A stretch of DNA of 64,000 nucleotides from Microvirga rosea (GTDB lineage Bacteria > Pseudomonadota > Alphaproteobacteria > Rhizobiales > Beijerinckiaceae), in NCBI RefSeq assembly GCF_020595095.1, contig NZ_JAJDOP010000001.1, forward strand, positions 434,001-498,000, read 5' to 3'. Under the pieces are notes generated by a model. That model ran no database searches. It was not told the DNA's origin and saw nothing but the letters and a program-made list of their open reading frames with translations. The position numbers and the translations under genes are program-made. Shown piece by piece: positions 7,014-16,540 of the stretch. Numbering within the stretch: the first letter of the stretch is position 1; each line of letters starts with the position of its first letter.

Positions 7014-9499
7014 GAATGGGCCGGTGAGGCCTCTTCGAGGGGGCGCGTCAGGGCCGTCATGCCCGTTTCCCTAAGCAGCAGCAGGGCCGGTCCGGCCAGC
7101 AGCCCATAGCACAGCGCTCCAACCCGGAGCGTGGTGTCGATCCCGAACTCGATGCTCACCAGAACCGCGACGCTCGCGGCGAGGACGCCCGCCGCGCCGT
7201 TGATCCCCCAGAACCACGGCGTCGGCCTGTCGTCCACCTGCGAGACGAGCCGCATGCCGGTGGGGAACCCGAAGCCCATGAGAAAGCCCGCCGGGGCCAG
7301 AACCAGGACGGCCAATCCGGCCCGGAGCAGCAGGCCGGAGCTTTCGAGCCGCACCAGAATGTCGGGGAGCCAGAAGGGCAGGGCGGCCAGGTACAGGCCC
7401 GTCAGAAGGGGCCAGAGCACGAGCTTGAGGCGGGTGTCGAGGGGCACCCTCTCGGAGACCAGGCTACCGATCCCGGTCGACAGGATCAGGCTGAAGAGAA
7501 CGACGCTGAGCGAGTAAACCGGGTGACCGAGGAAAACGCTCATGCGCTGGAGCAGCGCGATCTCGGCCATCATGAAGCCGATCCCGATCAGCGCGAAATA
7601 GGCCGTTCCGGCCACCGTCAGCGACGCGGAAGCGGTCGTGACCGTGGAGCGTAGGGGGATCACGATGGTGGCCACGACCAGGGCGGCCGAAATGAGGATC
7701 AGGATGGCGAGCGTCAGGGTGGCGCTCAGGTTGCCCCCATAGACGCCGGGCCGCGAGGCCAGCGATAGGAGATCCTGATCCGGCAGGCGGTCCAGGCGCA
7801 GCTGGTTGAAGAAGAACGGCCGCGCATCGGTCGGCGCGCTGAGATCCAGGTAGGAATCGGCGGTGGCTTGCTGCAGGGCGGCGCGGTCGGGCGCGGTCAC
7901 GATGCGTTCGAGCAGGGGGGACGCGGCCGGTCTTCCCGGGTCCAGCAGCACGGGAAACGCAAGGGTCGACGCGGCCTGCCTCAAGGCCTCCAGGGCTCCG
8001 TCCGAGAGGGGGGCGCGCGACATCACGAGGGTCGCGATGCTGCCGGAAGCTCCCATGAACAGATGCCGCTTCGGGTCGGCGACGCCGAGATCCTGAAGGG
8101 TCGCCACGGCGAGGCTGACCATGCGGCCGGTCTCGTTGACCTCTCCGGGAGCGTACCAGCGGCTGACCGTGAACACGCCCTCGGGGGTCAGCCGGTCGAG
8201 AAAGATCCGCCAGGCCTCGACCGTGTAGAGCCCGTTCTCCGAGAGCGTGAAGGCTCCGGCTCCCGTGGCGGCCCAGGTGTCGATCAGGCTCATCTGGATC
8301 ACGTCGAAGGATCGGTCCGTCCGGGCGAACCAGCTTCTGGCTTCGTCGACCTGAAAGGAGATGCCCGGCAGGCGGCCGATGGCGGTCTCATCGGCGAGGC
8401 GGCGGGTCAGAAGATCCACGAAAATCGGGTTGATCTCGACGCCGATCACATTCGGAACGCCGAACACGCGGGCGGACAAGAGGTCCCGGCCGCCGCCGAC
8501 GCCGATCACGGCTCCCGTTTTGTGTCCGGGGATCGCATGCGCCAGATTCGTCACGTCGTAGCGGAGAAATCCCATCTCCTCGAGATTCCCGGAAAAGCGG
8601 TAGACGGCCGTGGCCGCGCCGCCGTCGATATGCATCCATCGCTCCTCGATCAGCGGGGGCACGAAACGCGGCGACGGGCCCCAGAGCACGGGCTGGGTCA
8701 TGCGGCTCTGCCCGATGGTGATGCGCGAGAACGAATTCCACTTCTCGTAGGCGATCGAGCCCGGCTGCTCGATATTGTCCTTCACGATGGTGGGGCGGAC
8801 GCCTTCCCGCACGCTGTTCGCGGCGGCGAGGGCGATCAGGACGGCCAGGATGGGGGTCCGGTAGCGAAAAAGTCCGGCGCCGATCGGCGGGCGGGAAGGC
8901 GCCTCCGCCGGTTTTCCTTGCGCAAAGCACAGGGCGCCTGCGGCCACCAGGGCCGCGATCCACAGGACCGCCGAAGGACCGCTGACCAGATTGAGGAGAA
9001 CCAGGGCGCCGAGGCAGCCCAAGGCCGCGCCGAGCAGGTCCGCCCCGTAGACGATGCCGATCGGATAGGGGCTGCGGGTCAGCGCGAAGCTGACCACGAT
9101 CCCCGAGAAAAAGAACGGAAGCGCGAGGGCGATCGCGAACTCGGTCCAGACGACGAGCGACATGACCGAGGCCGGCAGGCTCGTGACGATGGTCAGCTGG
9201 ACGAGGAGGGCGAAGACCGTCGCAAGGGCAAAGCAGAGGGACGCGACGGCGAGATGATAGGAGAAATGCTCCGCCCGATAGGTGTCAGGGCGAAGATAGA
9301 CCCAGACCGCGCCTGCGGTGAGCCCGAACATCGCGATGCTGATGACGAAGAACGCCAGATGATACCAGGAGGTGACGGAGACGATCCGGGTCTCGACGAT
9401 CTGCAGCATCAGCGTGGCTGCGGTCACGAGACCGAGGCCGAGATAGAAGGGTAGCCGGTCCGCAAGCCTGTGCAATCCTCGCCTCCCCTGGCTCGGCAT
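7010..9499 (-). CDS. membrane-embedded spermidine synthase-like protein
   Basis: About 829 residues. The N-terminal quarter has multiple membrane helices. A soluble Rossmann-type methyltransferase/aminopropyltransferase domain follows, with the SAM-type site VIGVGGGRD and, about 18 residues on, VIGVEINP. A second block of about eight membrane helices ends the protein. This TM-SpeE-TM layout is known in bacterial spermidine-synthase-like membrane proteins, but the substrate is not established. I take ATG 9499, which has GGAAC upstream. Starts at 9559 (ATG) or 9733 add a Cys-rich, unlikely N terminus. Convergent with the peptidase gene and divergent from the efflux pump. Confidence 0.75.
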   Translation of the reverse strand: MPSQGRRGLHRLADRLPFYLGLGLVTAATLMLQIVETRIVSVTSWYHLAFFVISIAMFGLTAGAVWVYLRPDTYRAEHFSYHLAVASLCFALATVFALLVQLTIVTSLPASVMSLVVWTEFAIALALPFFFSGIVVSFALTRSPYPIGIVYGADLLGAALGCLGALVLLNLVSGPSAVLWIAALVAAGALCFAQGKPAEAPSRPPIGAGLFRYRTPILAVLIALAAANSVREGVRPTIVKDNIEQPGSIAYEKWNSFSRITIGQSRMTQPVLWGPSPRFVPPLIEERWMHIDGGAATAVYRFSGNLEEMGFLRYDVTNLAHAIPGHKTGAVIGVGGGRDLLSARVFGVPNVIGVEINPIFVDLLTRRLADETAIGRLPGISFQVDEARSWFARTDRSFDVIQMSLIDTWAATGAGAFTLSENGLYTVEAWRIFLDRLTPEGVFTVSRWYAPGEVNETGRMVSLAVATLQDLGVADPKRHLFMGASGSIATLVMSRAPLSDGALEALRQAASTLAFPVLLDPGRPAASPLLERIVTAPDRAALQQATADSYLDLSAPTDARPFFFNQLRLDRLPDQDLLSLASRPGVYGGNLSATLTLAILILISAALVVATIVIPLRSTVTTASASLTVAGTAYFALIGIGFMMAEIALLQRMSVFLGHPVYSLSVVLFSLILSTGIGSLVSERVPLDTRLKLVLWPLLTGLYLAALPFWLPDILVRLESSGLLLRAGLAVLVLAPAGFLMGFGFPTGMRLVSQVDDRPTPWFWGINGAAGVLAASVAVLVSIEFGIDTTLRVGALCYGLLAGPALLLLRETGMTALTRPLEEASPAHS

Positions 9500-9748
9500 C
9501 GACTGGTTCCGGTGCCGCTCAGCCGGTTTGAGGGTCCGTCGGACCCCTGACGGGCTCATCGGCGCGAGATCCGATGCTGAAGGACATTGCCGGAACACTG
9601 TCCCATAAATCAGCCGCGCTGTCAGCTTGGCGGAAGCGGGCCTCTTGTGTGTTCCCGAATCCGGGCTCTCCCGGCCCTCAGCCAATGCGTGACAGACCGG
9701 CATTTTGCACTTAGGGCAGCATCTCCCGTTCATCTGCGCGGCCCCGCC

Positions 9749-10948
9749 ATGCTCAAGCCCGACACCCTCGCCCTGACCGTTCTCCTTGCGCTGCTGACAT
9801 CGCTCGGACCGCTCTCGACGGACATGTATCTTCCGGCCCTGCCGTCGATCGCTTCCGAATTCGGCGCGAGTACCGGTCAGGCCCAGCTCACCCTGTCAGC
9901 GTTTCTGCTGGGATTCGCGGTCGGCCAGTTCTTCTACGGGCCGATCTCGGACCGGGTCGGGCGCAAGCCCATGCTGCTCTTCGGGCTCGGGCTTTTCACC
10001 CTGGCAAGTCTCGTCTGCGCGATCGCGCCCTCCATCGAAACCCTGATCGCGGCGCGCTTCGTGCAGGCTCTCGGGGCCTCGGGACCGATCGTGCTGGCGC
10101 GCGCCATCGTGCGGGACTTCTACGAAGGCCCCCGGGCCGGACGCGAACTCTCCCGCATGGGAACCATCATGGGGGTCGTTCCCGCCCTGGCCCCGGTCAT
10201 CGGCGGCCTCGTTTCGCAGGCCGGCGGCTGGCGGATGAACTTCATCGTCACCATCCTGGGCGGCGGCGTGCTCGCGGCGGCGGTGGCGTGGCGATTGCCG
10301 GAGCCGATCCGCCGGAAATCGGCGGTTCCGGTGTCGTTTGCGTCCATTCTCCGGGGCTTCCGCAGCCTGCTCGGCCACCCGGGGTACCGGGTTTATGTGG
10401 GCCTCGCGATGCTCACCTACGGGGGCCTTTTCGCCTTTATCTCCGGCTCGTCCTTCGTGCTGCAGGGGATCTACGGCCTCGGCCAGCTCCCTTACGCCTT
10501 CTCGTTCGGCTTCATGGTGATCGGCTATATCGCCGGCACGTTCCTGGCTCAGCGCCTGGTCGGCCCGCGCGGGCTCGACGGCACCATTCGCATCGGCGTC
10601 ACGTGTCTCGCCACAGGGGGGCTCCTCATGCTGCTTCTCGTGGTGACCGGCACCGGGTCGTTCATGGCCATCACCGGCCCCATGGCGATCTACGCTCTGG
10701 GCGTGGGCCTGACCATGCCGCAGGCCATGGCGTCGGCCCTCATGCCTTTTCCCGAACGCGCCGGCGCGGCGTCGTCCCTGCTGGGGATCTGCCAGATGAC
10801 TTTCGCGGCGATCCTAGGCATCGTGCTCGGCCAGAACCTGGGCGCCTCCGCGCTCCCGCTGCCCTTCGCCATCGCCTGCACGGGCACGCTCGCCCTGGCG
10901 CTGTTCTCCCTCACGGCCCGGGCACGCCGGAGTGGCGCGGAGTCCTGA
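9749..10948 (+). CDS. Bcr/CflA family multidrug efflux MFS transporter
   Basis: A 399-residue drug:proton antiporter of the DHA1 Bcr/CflA group with twelve predicted membrane helices. The N terminus shows the family signature SLGPLSTDMYLPALPSI and the MFS loop motif GPISDRVGRKPMLL between helices 2 and 3. Motif C-like GVVPALAPVIGG is in helix 5. ATG 9749 is taken because the hydrophobic first helix begins a few residues later; the upstream extension is not membrane-like. The cupin gene follows 37 nt downstream and may be co-transcribed. Confidence 0.9.
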   Translation: MLKPDTLALTVLLALLTSLGPLSTDMYLPALPSIASEFGASTGQAQLTLSAFLLGFAVGQFFYGPISDRVGRKPMLLFGLGLFTLASLVCAIAPSIETLIAARFVQALGASGPIVLARAIVRDFYEGPRAGRELSRMGTIMGVVPALAPVIGGLVSQAGGWRMNFIVTILGGGVLAAAVAWRLPEPIRRKSAVPVSFASILRGFRSLLGHPGYRVYVGLAMLTYGGLFAFISGSSFVLQGIYGLGQLPYAFSFGFMVIGYIAGTFLAQRLVGPRGLDGTIRIGVTCLATGGLLMLLLVVTGTGSFMAITGPMAIYALGVGLTMPQAMASALMPFPERAGAASSLLGICQMTFAAILGIVLGQNLGASALPLPFAIACTGTLALALFSLTARARRSGAES

Positions 10949-10985
10949 TCTTTCCGTTCGCCAACGGTTTTGGGAAACTCGCACC

Positions 10986-11486
10986 ATGCCGCACACCAAG
11001 CGTCCCGCTTTCATCCGGCATTATCGGGACATCCAGAACGACGATACGGCACGGCTGCGCGGAACGGACGAGCCGCGGAGCATCGGCTCGCCGTTCTCGC
11101 CGGCCTTGGGCCTGACCCGTCTCGGGATCCATCATGAGCTTCTGCCGCCGGGCCGCCGGACATCGTTCCCGCACGCGGAGAGTGCGGAGGAAGAGTTCGT
11201 TTACGTGATCGAAGGAACACCAGACGTCTGGATCGACGGCGAGCTCTTTCGGCTCGCACCGGGCGACGGCGTCGGCTTTCCGGCCGGAACCGGGATCGCC
11301 CACAGCTTCCTCAACAACACGGACCAGCCGGTGCGCCTTCTGGTCGTGGGGGAGGCCAACAAGCCGGAAAACCGGATCGTCTATCCGGTCAATCCCGAGC
11401 TTCGCGCCTTGCGGACGGATTGGTGGGAGGATGCGCCGGCGCGGCCCCTCGGCCCCCACGACGGCAAGGCGCGTCCGCCGGAATAG
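10986..11486 (+). CDS. cupin domain-containing protein
   Basis: A 166-residue single-domain cupin. Cupin motif 1 resembles PGRRTSFPHAESAEEEFVYV and motif 2 is FPAGTGIAHSFLNNTD. The metal-binding His and Glu of motif 1 (PHAES..EEEF) and the His of motif 2 are present. Such proteins act as small sugar or amino-acid modifying enzymes or sensors; the substrate cannot be predicted. An in-frame ATG at 10932 overlaps the efflux gene. ATG 10986 follows the usual domain length. The stop codon sits inside a strong hairpin. Confidence 0.82.
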   Translation: MPHTKRPAFIRHYRDIQNDDTARLRGTDEPRSIGSPFSPALGLTRLGIHHELLPPGRRTSFPHAESAEEEFVYVIEGTPDVWIDGELFRLAPGDGVGFPAGTGIAHSFLNNTDQPVRLLVVGEANKPENRIVYPVNPELRALRTDWWEDAPARPLGPHDGKARPPE

Positions 11487-11499
11487 GCGTTCCGGCGGA
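11474..11499. terminator. bidirectional hairpin terminator
   Basis: A perfect 10-bp stem (TCCGCCGGAA / TTCCGGCGGA) with a 6-nt loop spans the 3' end of the cupin gene and the short gap before the convergent PBP1A gene. The right arm is followed by TTCTCCC. It is well placed to stop transcription from both sides. Confidence 0.75.
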
Positions 11500-11507
11500 T
11501 TCTCCCG

Positions 11508-13541
11508 TCAAAGCCCGAACAGCTTCTCGAAGAAGTTCTTGTCGCGGGAGGTGGTGCGCGCCGGTTGGGGCTGCGGCTGAATCCAGCCGCTCTCCGGCAC
11601 GCCCGCATCCGGAACCTCGCCGGCGCTCGCAACAGGAGTATCGGCCGGGATCTGCCGGAAGTACTCGCTGCCCGGCAGGGGCACGGGCTTCTGATCCTTG
11701 AGCACCACATTCATGAAGTTGTGCCAGACCTCGGTCGGAAGATTGCCGCCGGTCACCCGCTTCGTCAGGGTACCGTCGTCGTTGCCGAGCCAGACGCCCG
11801 CCACGAGCGAGCCGGTGAAACCGACGAACCACGCATCCTTGTAGTCGTTCGTGGTGCCGGTCTTGCCCGCCATGACCCAGCCCGGAACCTGGGCGCGCCG
11901 CGCCGTTCCGATCACGAAGGTGTTGTGCATCATCTCGTTCATCATGGCGAGGGCGCCCGGATCCATGACGCGGCCAAGGCCGCCTCCGGCCGGGCGTTTG
12001 TACACGACCTTGCCGCCCGTCGTCTTGACCTGGGTGATGACGTAAGGAATGACGCCGGTCCCGCCATTGGCGAAGGCCGCATAGGCGCTCACCAGCTCCA
12101 GCGGCGTGACTTCAGACGTGCCGAGGGCCAGGGACGGATTCGCCTGCAGGGGCGAGGTGATCCCGAGCCGCTGCGCCGTCTGAACGACCGCCTTCGGGCC
12201 GACCTCCAGGTTCAGCTTGACGGCAATCGTGTTGAGGGAGAGGGCCAGGGCATCCCGCAGGGTCACGGGCCCGCGGAATTTCCGGTCGTAGTTCTCCGGC
12301 GTCCATCCCTTGTAGTTGACGGGGGAGTCGTCCCGCACGTCGTTGGGCGTCCGTCCCTGCTCCACGGCCGTCAGATAGATGAACGGCTTGAAGGACGAGC
12401 CCGGCTGGCGCCGGGCCGCGGTGGCGCGGTTGAACTGGCTGGCTTCGTAGTCCCGCCCGCCGACGAGGGCCTTCAAGGCCCCATCAGGCTGGAGCGCCAC
12501 GAAGGCGCCCTGGCTGACGTTGAATTTCTGACCTTTGGCGTTGAGCTCATCCACCAGGGCGCGCTCGGCCGCAGCCTGCATGGACGGGTCGATGGTCGTC
12601 GACACGACGATATCCGACTCGATGGTGCCGACGAAATCGTCCAGCACGTCCATGACGTAGTCGGCCGCATAGTTCATCGACCCCGCGCCCTTCGGCCGGA
12701 CCGGCTGCGCCGGCGCTCCGAGGGCCGTCTTGGTCATGCCCGGCGTGATGAAGCCGAGGTCGTTCATGGCGGCGATCACGAGCTCGGCGCGGGCCTGCGC
12801 GGCGGCCGGATTGCGGTTCGGCGCAAGACGGGACGGCGCCTGGACGAGGCCCGCGAGCACGGCGGCCTCCGACAGCGAGACGTTCCGGGCCGACTTGCCG
12901 TAATAGCGCTGGGCCGCCGCCTCGACCCCGTAGGCGCCGGCGCCGAAATAGACCCGGTTGAGGTAGAGCTCCAGAATCTGGTCCTTGGTGTAGTTGCGCT
13001 CCAGCCAGAGGGCCAGGATCGCTTCCTGGATCTTGCGCGACGCGGTGCGTTCCTGGGTCAGGAACAGGTTCTTGGCCAGCTGCTGGGTCAGGGTCGAACC
13101 GCCCTGGGAAACCCCGCCCCGGTGGAGATTGCGAAACACCGCGCGGGCGATGCCCATCGGATCGACGCCGAAGTGATCGTAGAACCGCCTGTCCTCGATC
13201 GCCACGAAAGCTTTCGGCAGATAAGGCGGAAGTTCCTTCAGGGCGACCGTCTGACCGCCGGTTTCGCCGCGATTGGCAATGAGCGAACCGTCGCTGGCCA
13301 TGATGGCGATGTTCGGCGGCCGCTTGGGCACGGTGAGCTGATCGATCGGAGGAAGCTGGGCCGCGTAATAGGCCACGATCGCGCCGACCGCGATAATGCC
13401 CCAGAGGCACAGAACCACGCCGCTATAGACGAGCTTCCTGAGAAAGGAGCCGCCCCGCTTGCGCTTCGCTTTCTTGGGACGCGTCGTGCGGCGCGGTGAC
13501 GGGCTCCCGCCACCTCCCTGAGAAGACCGCTTCTGCGCCAT
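11508..13541 (-). CDS. penicillin-binding protein 1A (bifunctional transglycosylase/transpeptidase)
   Basis: A class A PBP that polymerises and cross-links peptidoglycan in the periplasm. A Lys/Arg-rich cytoplasmic tail and one membrane helix (KLVYSGVVLCLWGIIAVG) lead into the GT51 domain, with IEDRRFYDHFGVD, GGSTLTQQLAKNLFL and KIQEAILALWLE. The transpeptidase domain has the SxxK Ser in RRQPGSSFKPF, SLN in LALSLNTIAV and KTG in MAGKTGTTNDYKDAW. ATG 13541 has an AGGGGG ribosome site. GTG 13646 would add 35 residues and cannot be excluded. It stands alone on its strand. Confidence 0.93.
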   Translation of the reverse strand: MAQKRSSQGGGGSPSPRRTTRPKKAKRKRGGSFLRKLVYSGVVLCLWGIIAVGAIVAYYAAQLPPIDQLTVPKRPPNIAIMASDGSLIANRGETGGQTVALKELPPYLPKAFVAIEDRRFYDHFGVDPMGIARAVFRNLHRGGVSQGGSTLTQQLAKNLFLTQERTASRKIQEAILALWLERNYTKDQILELYLNRVYFGAGAYGVEAAAQRYYGKSARNVSLSEAAVLAGLVQAPSRLAPNRNPAAAQARAELVIAAMNDLGFITPGMTKTALGAPAQPVRPKGAGSMNYAADYVMDVLDDFVGTIESDIVVSTTIDPSMQAAAERALVDELNAKGQKFNVSQGAFVALQPDGALKALVGGRDYEASQFNRATAARRQPGSSFKPFIYLTAVEQGRTPNDVRDDSPVNYKGWTPENYDRKFRGPVTLRDALALSLNTIAVKLNLEVGPKAVVQTAQRLGITSPLQANPSLALGTSEVTPLELVSAYAAFANGGTGVIPYVITQVKTTGGKVVYKRPAGGGLGRVMDPGALAMMNEMMHNTFVIGTARRAQVPGWVMAGKTGTTNDYKDAWFVGFTGSLVAGVWLGNDDGTLTKRVTGGNLPTEVWHNFMNVVLKDQKPVPLPGSEYFRQIPADTPVASAGEVPDAGVPESGWIQPQPQPARTTSRDKNFFEKLFGL

Positions 13542-13845
13542 TCTGCCCCCTGCCCGATCCTCAGGCGAAAGGCGGAAATCCATCGCCCCCGCATCGGTCG
13601 CCGGCGTCTCGAAGGACGGCTCTCGCCGGTCACGTCCGTTCGCCACGTCTTACCCCGTTTTCATGCGGCCGCTTCGTGCGGCCTTATCGCATGCTCTGGA
13701 GCACGGTAATTGTGGCAGTTTAAGGGGCGGTTAAACGTCTGTTGCGGAATTCGGCACGCTTGCGCCGGTTCTGCCACAGGGTTCATGCGCATACCGATAC
13801 GGAAGTTCTACGGAACTGCCGAGCTTGCGTGGCGTTTGCTGCCTT

Positions 13846-15132
13846 ATGGACCCTTATGTTGTTGTCCTGACAGGCTTCGGGGTGGTGGTCCTGCTCACCG
13901 CCTGGCTGCCGATGGTTCTGAAGGAACTGCCGCTGACGCTGCCGATCTTCTGCGTCGGACTTGGTGCGGCGATCTTCGCCATTCCGGACGTGCCCGGCGT
14001 CATGCCTCATCCGGGAGAGCGGATCGCCATTGTCGAGCGTCTGAGCGAACTCGTCGTGGTGATCGCGCTCCTGGGCGCGGGTCTGAAGATCGACCGTCCC
14101 TTCGCGTGGCGGCGGTGGCGGATGACGTGGCGGCTCCTCGGCATCGCCATGCCCCTGACCATCGCGGCCCTGGCGGTCCTGGGGCATCTGCTGCTGGGCC
14201 TTGGCCTGGCCACCGCATTGCTGCTCGCCGCATCGCTGGCTCCAACGGATCCGGTTCTGGCGAGCGACGTCCAAGTCGGGCCGCCGGGGAGCGGCGAGGA
14301 GGATGAAGTCCGTTTCTCCCTGACCTCGGAGGCCGGCCTCAATGACGGGCTGGCCTTTCCGTTCGTGCTGCTCGCAATCCTCTTCGCCCACGAGATCAGT
14401 TCGCAGACTTTTACCGAATGGCTCGTCTATGCGGTGGTTTGGAAGATCGTCGCCGGCGTCGGCATCGGATATCTGGCGGGGCGAACTCTCGGTTGGCTCA
14501 CCTTTCATCTGCCCAATCGCGCCCGTCTGTCCCGCACGGGTGTCGGCTTCGTCTCCCTCGGCATCACCTGCTTGGTCTATGGTCTGTGCGAGATGGCCAA
14601 AGGCTACGGTTTCCTCGGGGTTTTCGTTGCCGCCTTCGCTCTGCGCTCAACCAAGCGCGAGCACGACTACCATCGTCGCCTGCACGATTTCGCCGAGGAG
14701 CTTGAGCGGCTGCTCATGATGATGCTCCTGGTGCTGTTCGGCGGCGCCATCACGGGGGCGGGGCTGTTCGACGCGCTCACCTGGCCGGCCGTCCTGTTTG
14801 CCGTGATGGCGATCTTTCTGGTGCGCCCCCTGACGGGCTGGATCAGCCTGATCGGAATCGACCGGCCGGCGGACGAGAAGATGGCGATCAGCTTCTTCGG
14901 CATCCGGGGAATCGGCTCGGTTTATTATCTCGCCTATGCGCTGCAGGAAGGATCGTTCGAGCAGCCGAACCTTCTCTGGAGCACGGCGGGCCTCATCATC
15001 CTCGTTTCCATTCTCCTGCACGGGATGACGGTGACGCCCGCGATGAAGCGCCTGGATCGCCATCGCCGTGTCCGCACCCGCAAGGAAGAAGTCCCCGCTA
15101 TTCGGCCGCGAGAGGAAGTTCACCCGTCTTGA
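13846..15132 (+). CDS. cation:proton antiporter (CPA1 type)
   Basis: A 428-residue integral membrane protein with about twelve helices, of the Na+(K+)/H+ exchanger family. Helix 5-like segment LLAASLAPTDPVLASDVQ carries the TDP/ASD pattern typical of CPA1 ion-binding sites, and SEAGLNDGLAFPFVLL is the conserved following helix. It likely serves pH or sodium homeostasis. ATG 13846 is used; a TTG at 13825 is in frame. The 3' end overlaps the convergent UdgX gene by 35 nt, so the last 11 or so residues share DNA with that gene's C-terminal codons. Confidence 0.9.
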   Translation: MDPYVVVLTGFGVVVLLTAWLPMVLKELPLTLPIFCVGLGAAIFAIPDVPGVMPHPGERIAIVERLSELVVVIALLGAGLKIDRPFAWRRWRMTWRLLGIAMPLTIAALAVLGHLLLGLGLATALLLAASLAPTDPVLASDVQVGPPGSGEEDEVRFSLTSEAGLNDGLAFPFVLLAILFAHEISSQTFTEWLVYAVVWKIVAGVGIGYLAGRTLGWLTFHLPNRARLSRTGVGFVSLGITCLVYGLCEMAKGYGFLGVFVAAFALRSTKREHDYHRRLHDFAEELERLLMMMLLVLFGGAITGAGLFDALTWPAVLFAVMAIFLVRPLTGWISLIGIDRPADEKMAISFFGIRGIGSVYYLAYALQEGSFEQPNLLWSTAGLIILVSILLHGMTVTPAMKRLDRHRRVRTRKEEVPAIRPREEVHPS

Positions 15133-16540
15133 GATCGGCCTTGGCCAGATCGCGGATGTGAGAGAGATCCGCCACGAAGGCCTCGTAGGCCTGCCGCTTT
15201 GTGTCCTCGTCGGGCAGGCGCAGCAGGTAGGACGGATGGACCGTGATATAGCCGTTCACGTCCCCGAACATCGCCCGTCCCCGGGAGCGGGAGATCGGCG
15301 TCTGCTTGCCGGTCAAAGCCAGCACCGCCGTGGCGCCCAGCGCCACGATGAGCTTCGGCCGGATCAGCGCGAGTTCCTTCATCAGCCAGGGTCGGTAATG
15401 CTTCACCTCGCCCGCTGTCGGCTTGGAATGAATGCGGCGATGCCCCCGCTGCTCGAACTTGAAGTGCTTCACGGCGTTCGTGAGATAGACCTTGTCCCGG
15501 TCGATCCCCGCTTCCTTGAGGGCTTTGGTCAACAGCTTGCCGGCGGGGCCCACGAAGGGACGGCCCTGGAGATCCTCCTGGTCGCCCGGCTGCTCACCGA
15601 CAAAGACGATGTCCGCATGGGCCGGACCCTCGCCGAACACGGCCTGCGTGGCGCCGGGCACCAGGGGGCCCGCTTCGGCAATCACGGCGTTGAGGGCGCT
15701 CAAGGACTTGGGTTCCTGATCCCACATGGCGTCGAGCGCGCGTTCCGGTTTGCGCTTGGTCGGCATGGTGCTCTCCTGCTCAATCATCTGTTCAACGCGC
15801 TGAGGGGCGGTTTGGATCAGGCCGGCGATGGCGGCGGATTCGGGCAGGTTGCGCCAGTATTTTTTCGGCATCTCGGCCCGCATGGCTTTCGGGTTCACCC
15901 GCGCCGGATTGAAGACGCTTTCGTAATAGCCGAGCCAGCCTGCTTCGAAACCGTCCTCGGTCGGCGCATCCTCCCGGCACGCGGATGGTCCCAGAACGAG
16001 GGTTTCCCGGTCCCAGTGCAGGGACCCGAGGGGTGTCAGGATGGACCATTCGATGGAGCGGAACCGGTCGACGAAGAACGGAGCGGCCGCCTCCAGGATG
16101 AAATGCTCCGGTTCGAACCAGGCGACGAACCGTTCGAGATGCTCTCCGCCGACCCGGCGAAAGCGCAGGAAGGCATGCATCTTGTGCAGATCGCGCCGAA
16201 CCGCCCGGGCCATGAGATCCAGGCGGTGCACGAGCGGATCGCTCGGAATGTCGAGGAGCTCGCGTTCCCCGTTCAGAACACGCCAGACGAGCTGATAGAG
16301 CAGGGCGTAACGCTCCGGATTCCGATGGCAGACCACGAGGCCGATCATGTCGCCCAGCGCGCGCGGCAGGGAAACGGGCGGCGCCTCGCCCTCCGATTCG
16401 TGGCCGAACAGGTCCGGCTCGTCGGTGATGGTGAAGATGACATGCTGGGGCGCGAGTTCATCGGCGATCAGGCGCCGCACGGCGCGGCGGAAGCCGTCGA
16501 GATCGGCGCCATCATTGAGAGTGATGCGATGCAGGGTCAT
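15098..16540 (-). CDS. UdgX family uracil-DNA binding/glycosylase protein fused to a DUF4130-type domain
   Basis: A 480-residue, two-part protein. Residues 1 to about 240 match the 'probable DNA metabolism protein' family (TIGR03915/DUF4130), starting MTLHRITLNDGADLDGFR. Residues about 280-480 are a family 4-like uracil-DNA glycosylase of the UdgX type with VGEQPGDQEDLQGRPFVG. The loop RRIH places His371 where UdgX forms a covalent bond to the abasic sugar after uracil removal. The start codon overlaps the upstream radical SAM stop (ATGA), showing translational coupling. These two families are known to co-occur and are thought to act in one repair pathway. Four cysteine ligands for an Fe-S cluster are not obvious in this C-terminal part. 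Confidence 0.9.
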   Translation of the reverse strand: MTLHRITLNDGADLDGFRRAVRRLIADELAPQHVIFTITDEPDLFGHESEGEAPPVSLPRALGDMIGLVVCHRNPERYALLYQLVWRVLNGERELLDIPSDPLVHRLDLMARAVRRDLHKMHAFLRFRRVGGEHLERFVAWFEPEHFILEAAAPFFVDRFRSIEWSILTPLGSLHWDRETLVLGPSACREDAPTEDGFEAGWLGYYESVFNPARVNPKAMRAEMPKKYWRNLPESAAIAGLIQTAPQRVEQMIEQESTMPTKRKPERALDAMWDQEPKSLSALNAVIAEAGPLVPGATQAVFGEGPAHADIVFVGEQPGDQEDLQGRPFVGPAGKLLTKALKEAGIDRDKVYLTNAVKHFKFEQRGHRRIHSKPTAGEVKHYRPWLMKELALIRPKLIVALGATAVLALTGKQTPISRSRGRAMFGDVNGYITVHPSYLLRLPDEDTKRQAYEAFVADLSHIRDLAKADLKTGELPLAAE

